DNA from: Candidatus Omnitrophota bacterium
GTDB taxonomy: Bacteria > Omnitrophota > Gorgyraeia > 2-01-FULL-45-10
Reading direction: 5' to 3'
NCBI GenBank assembly: GCA_026387135.1
Contig: JAPLMH010000075.1
Span: 1-9,496 of the forward strand
Length of the DNA: 9,496 bases
Positions 7,182 to 9,496 of the stretch are shown here, one piece after another. The notes beneath the pieces are model-generated. The model was given only the letters and a program-made list of their open reading frames with translations, was not told the DNA's origin and made no database searches. Position 1 is the first letter of the stretch. The number at the start of each line of letters is the position of its first letter. Both the position numbers and the translations under genes were made by a program.

Positions 7182-7856
7182 TTACTTTTTTACTTTATCC
7201 AGCATGTCCTGCATCGCTTTTCCGGCAATATCCTTGCATCCTAATCCGAACGCAAGCGCCGCGCCTAATCCTACCGCCGCCAATATTATATTGACCGCGA
7301 AGGCTATGAATGCAGTCGCTATGTTGAGCTGCTCGATGGCTATTATGACCGCGAATACGACCAAAACCGTCTGCGTGATCTTCGCAAGCAGTTTCGCATT
7401 TCCTATTCCGGCATTGCTCACTGTGGTGCGGACTACTCCGGCAACGAAAGTCGCCAGGAACGATCCCAGCACAAGCACGAATATCGCGACTATTATGTTC
7501 GGGATATAAGCAACTAATCTAGATAACAGGTCTCCCGCAACAGTCAGGTTCAAGGCACTTAGAGCAGACGCCAGAACCGACAGAATAACTACCCAGTATA
7601 CTATCACGCCGATAAGCTCGGATAGTGTCCACTTTATATCACCCTGCGCCAACATATTGGCGAGTCCTGCTTTATCGCTTACTACATCCAGACGTGCTGC
7701 CTTTAACGCTCTTACAACTATGGCCTCTACGAATTTGGCCACGATCCAACCGATAACCAGTATTATGATCGCGCCCATAATGGCAGGAACATAACTCCAG
7801 ATCTTGATCAACATTGCCTTTACAGGATCGGCAACTATTAGAGCAAATCTGTCCAT
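7182..7856 (-). CDS. Small multi-spanning membrane protein, MscS-related 'conserved TM helix' type
   Basis: A 224-residue, very hydrophobic inner-membrane protein with about five helices (roughly 22-46, 79-103, 112-141, 155-177, 181-204). Two parts look like an internal duplication: each has a helix rich in Ile/Val and Gly (AIIILVIGWIVAKFVEAIVV at 29-48; IIVAIFVLVLGSFLATFVAG at 121-140) followed by a basic, polar stretch. The end, LGAALAFGLGCKDIAGKAMQ (197-216), resembles the end of the MscS pore helix, but the beta and C-terminal domains of MscS channels are missing. I infer an osmotic or mechanosensitive membrane role; the function is not proven. The start is the ATG at 7854-7856, because GGAGG (7864-7868) lies 7 nt upstream. 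An earlier in-frame ATG (7875-7877) would place that site inside the gene. It is transcribed alone, between its own promoter and two terminators. Confidence 0.7.
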   Translation of the reverse strand: MDRFALIVADPVKAMLIKIWSYVPAIMGAIIILVIGWIVAKFVEAIVVRALKAARLDVVSDKAGLANMLAQGDIKWTLSELIGVIVYWVVILSVLASALSALNLTVAGDLLSRLVAYIPNIIVAIFVLVLGSFLATFVAGVVRTTVSNAGIGNAKLLAKITQTVLVVFAVIIAIEQLNIATAFIAFAVNIILAAVGLGAALAFGLGCKDIAGKAMQDMLDKVKK

Positions 7857-7860
7857 CACG

Positions 7861-7870
7861 CCACCTCCCT
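7861..7870 (-). promoter_or_regulatory. Strong Shine-Dalgarno site for the membrane protein
   Basis: AGGGAGGTGG on the minus strand; its GGAGG core is 7 nt before the ATG at 7854-7856. It decides against the ATG at 7875-7877, which would encode seven extra residues through this site. Confidence 0.8.
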
Positions 7871-7922
7871 TTCTCATACTTTAATAAAATATATACAGAC
7901 AATATACCGTATTATTAAGACA

Positions 7923-7950
7923 ATTCTACCACAAAAATCAATTTTTGCAA
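7923..7950 (-). promoter_or_regulatory. Probable promoter of the membrane-protein gene
   Basis: On the minus strand: -35-like TTGCAA (7950-7945), a 16-bp spacer ending in TGG, and -10 TAGAAT (7928-7923), giving an extended TGn -10. The predicted RNA start is near 7916, leaving an AT-rich leader of about 60 nt. A weaker alternative pair (TTGATT and TTAATA) lies slightly downstream. Confidence 0.5.
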
Positions 7951-7960
7951 GTGCCGGAAG

Positions 7961-8006
7961 AAAAAAAACTAACCAGGTTAAAATGAGAGCTTTTTAACCT
8001 GGTTAG
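7961..8006 (-). terminator. Intrinsic terminator of nrdJ
   Basis: A perfect 15-bp stem (arms 7969-7983 and 7992-8006, CTAACCAGGTTAAAA with its complement) with an 8-nt loop. On the minus strand it is followed by eight T (A8 at 7961-7968). It lies 20 nt after the nrdJ stop and separates nrdJ from the next promoter. Confidence 0.9.
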
Positions 8007-8026
8007 ATATTTGAGCTACTTGATGT

Positions 8027-9496
8027 TTACCCGCACTTTGAATAGCCGCAGGACTTACAGACCATGCAGCCTTCTATGTGCCACAACGCTCCGCCGCAAT
8101 CGGGACATACGCCGACTATGTTGCCGGCCATCTTCATTGTCCCGGTCTTCGCGCTGCCGCCGCTCGAAGCATCCGGTTGCGGCGAGTCTGTGATCGTCTC
8201 GCTTGTGCTTACGGTATCATTGGAAACTTTTTTATTCTTGGTCTCCTGCGCCCTCTGTTCAATGGCGCGCGCTATCGCATCGCTGCACGAGAATATCCTT
8301 CCGCCCTTCTCCCAACTGGGTGAAGGACAACGTATTCCGCGAAGCTGCTCGATTATGGAGCCCACCTCTATACCGCTGCGCAGCCCCAGAGATACCAGGC
8401 GGCCTATCGCCTCTAATTGGCTCATAGCGCACCCGCCGGCCTTGCCCATATGCATGAATACTTCAAAAGGCTGGCCATCCGCGTCTTCGTTTATGGTTAT
8501 GTAGAGATTGCCGCAACCTGTCGCGATCTTGGTGGTAGTTCCCAATATCACCGGCGGCCTCGGGCGAGGGCTTATCTTGACCCTCACTTGAGTCTTTGGC
8601 TGGCCCTTGGTGCTATCGGAAGGTATATTCAACACCTGCTCATCGCGCGACTTATCTCTGTATATGGTGACACCTTTGCAGCCGCTCTTGTAAGCCAGCA
8701 TGTAGATCGTCTTCACATCTTCTAAAGTAGCCTCGGACGGCAGATTGACCGTCTTTGAAACGGCGTTGTTGGTATACTTCTGGAACGCGGACTGCATCCT
8801 TATGTGCCATATAGCCTCTATATCATGCGCGGTGACGAAGAGCTGTTGTACATCGGCCGGCACTTCAGGCACGCCGTGTATCGTACCTTTCTGGGCAATA
8901 AGGTTCATCGTCTCCGGCTTATAGAAACCTCTCTTTTCGGCCACCTCCTGGAAATACGGGTGCACCTCTATCATCTTCGTATTGTCCATTATATTCCTTA
9001 TATAGGTAATGGCGAATACGGGCTCTATGCCGCTTGAGGAGTTCGCTATGATCGAGAGCGTTCCGGTCGGAGCTATCGTAGTGAGAGTTGCGTTCCTTAA
9101 AGGCTTGGCGCCTTTCTTGTCGTAGATGCTTCCCTTAAAGTTGGGGAACGCTCCTAATTCTTTTGCCAATTTTTCGTAAGCGTCGCGCGCGGTTTCTAAT
9201 ACAAATTTCATAACTTTCTCGGCCAGCGAGATCGCTTCCTCGGAGTCATACCTTATACCCAGCATCAGCAGCATATCGGCAAACCCCATTACTCCAAGTC
9301 CGATCTTGCGGTTTCCCTTCGTCATTTCTTCAATCCGTTTCAAGGGATATACGTTCATATCTATAACATTGTCCAGGAAATGCACGGATTTCTCGACGGT
9401 ATTGCTGATCTTATCCCAGTCTATCTTACCGTCATTTACCATCTTCACAAGATTTATTGAACCGAGATTACAGCTTTCATACGGCAGGAGCACTTG
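8027..9496 (-). CDS. nrdJ: Class II (adenosylcobalamin-dependent) ribonucleotide reductase, N-terminal part outside window
   Basis: Reduces ribonucleotides to deoxyribonucleotides using a thiyl radical generated from coenzyme B12, with or without oxygen. 489 residues are visible, counted from the window edge. They begin inside the active-site motif, LLPYESCNLGSINL; Cys9 corresponds to the second redox cysteine (Cys333 of Thermotoga NrdJ), and the radical cysteine in NPCGE should lie about 25-35 nt outside the window. Other conserved parts: NRKIGLGVMGFADML (62-76), TTIAPTGTLSII (139-150), NSSSGIEPVFA (152-162), SGCKGVTIYR (271-280), and a TSCPD-type domain (about 310-415, with GCGNLYITIN and GGCAMSQLEAIGRLVSLGLR). 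A polar Ser/Thr-rich linker (about 417-455) leads to a C-terminal cysteine cluster: CPDC (464-467), then Cys477, Cys480, Cys483 and Cys488. This is the zinc/redox tail that re-reduces the active site. No frame damage is seen. It is followed by its own terminator. Confidence 0.96.
   Translation of the reverse strand, partial: QVLLPYESCNLGSINLVKMVNDGKIDWDKISNTVEKSVHFLDNVIDMNVYPLKRIEEMTKGNRKIGLGVMGFADMLLMLGIRYDSEEAISLAEKVMKFVLETARDAYEKLAKELGAFPNFKGSIYDKKGAKPLRNATLTTIAPTGTLSIIANSSSGIEPVFAITYIRNIMDNTKMIEVHPYFQEVAEKRGFYKPETMNLIAQKGTIHGVPEVPADVQQLFVTAHDIEAIWHIRMQSAFQKYTNNAVSKTVNLPSEATLEDVKTIYMLAYKSGCKGVTIYRDKSRDEQVLNIPSDSTKGQPKTQVRVKISPRPRPPVILGTTTKIATGCGNLYITINEDADGQPFEVFMHMGKAGGCAMSQLEAIGRLVSLGLRSGIEVGSIIEQLRGIRCPSPSWEKGGRIFSCSDAIARAIEQRAQETKNKKVSNDTVSTSETITDSPQPDASSGGSAKTGTMKMAGNIVGVCPDCGGALWHIEGCMVCKSCGYSKCG

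Noticed and set aside
7099..8006. CRISPR-like or mobile inverted-repeat element formed by the hairpins flanking the membrane-protein gene
   Set aside because: Each hairpin is followed by a T-tract on the transcribed strand just after a stop codon. They are explained as terminators; there are no regular spacers, no target duplication and no transposase.
1..9496. tRNA, rRNA or other structured RNA genes
   Set aside because: Nothing outside the coding regions is long enough or carries the expected motifs; the two intergenic gaps are filled by promoters and terminators.

Overview
This window is bacterial chromosome with a housekeeping character. Every convincing gene lies on the minus strand, so transcription runs from right to left. 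GC content looks moderate (high 40s percent by eye). The genes use ATA (Ile) and AGG (Arg) freely and have good Shine-Dalgarno sites and intrinsic terminators. There is no rRNA or phylogenetic marker I can place with certainty. The codon habit together with a B12-dependent ribonucleotide reductase would fit a deep-branching anaerobic or candidate phylum (Omnitrophota-like), but that is a guess.

Layout, in order of transcription. (1) 9496-8027: the C-terminal two thirds of a class II ribonucleotide reductase (nrdJ), cut by the window edge and closed by a strong terminator at 7961-8006. (2) 7856-7182: a small five-helix membrane protein of the MscS-related 'TM helix' type, with its own promoter and two tandem terminators. 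(3) From a probable promoter near 7052, a tight six-gene run: gpmA, purH, folC, mnmE, folE and a sensor histidine kinase that runs off the left edge. The gaps in this run are 16 nt, 3 nt, a 19-nt overlap, 14 nt and 12 nt, so it looks like one operon.

The operon has a clear one-carbon/folate theme. FolE makes the pterin precursor of folate from GTP. FolC adds dihydropteroate-glutamate and polyglutamate chains. PurH consumes 10-formyl-THF in the last two steps of IMP synthesis. MnmE uses methylene-THF and GTP to modify the tRNA wobble uridine. GpmA supplies or consumes 3-phosphoglycerate, the precursor of serine-derived one-carbon units (inference). The Cache-like/HAMP/HisKA kinase at the end is translationally coupled to folE but has no obvious functional tie to it.

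Two irregularities stand out. mnmE is broken near its 5' end: the first 37 residues are in one frame, the remainder in another, and a stretch of the N-terminal domain seems to be missing between them. purH carries four tandem 8-bp units in the linker between its two enzyme domains. I found no mobile element, CRISPR array, tRNA or recognisable new system. No gene-free stretch exceeds 300 bases; the two intergenic regions (7026-7181 and 7857-8026) are accounted for by promoters and terminators.
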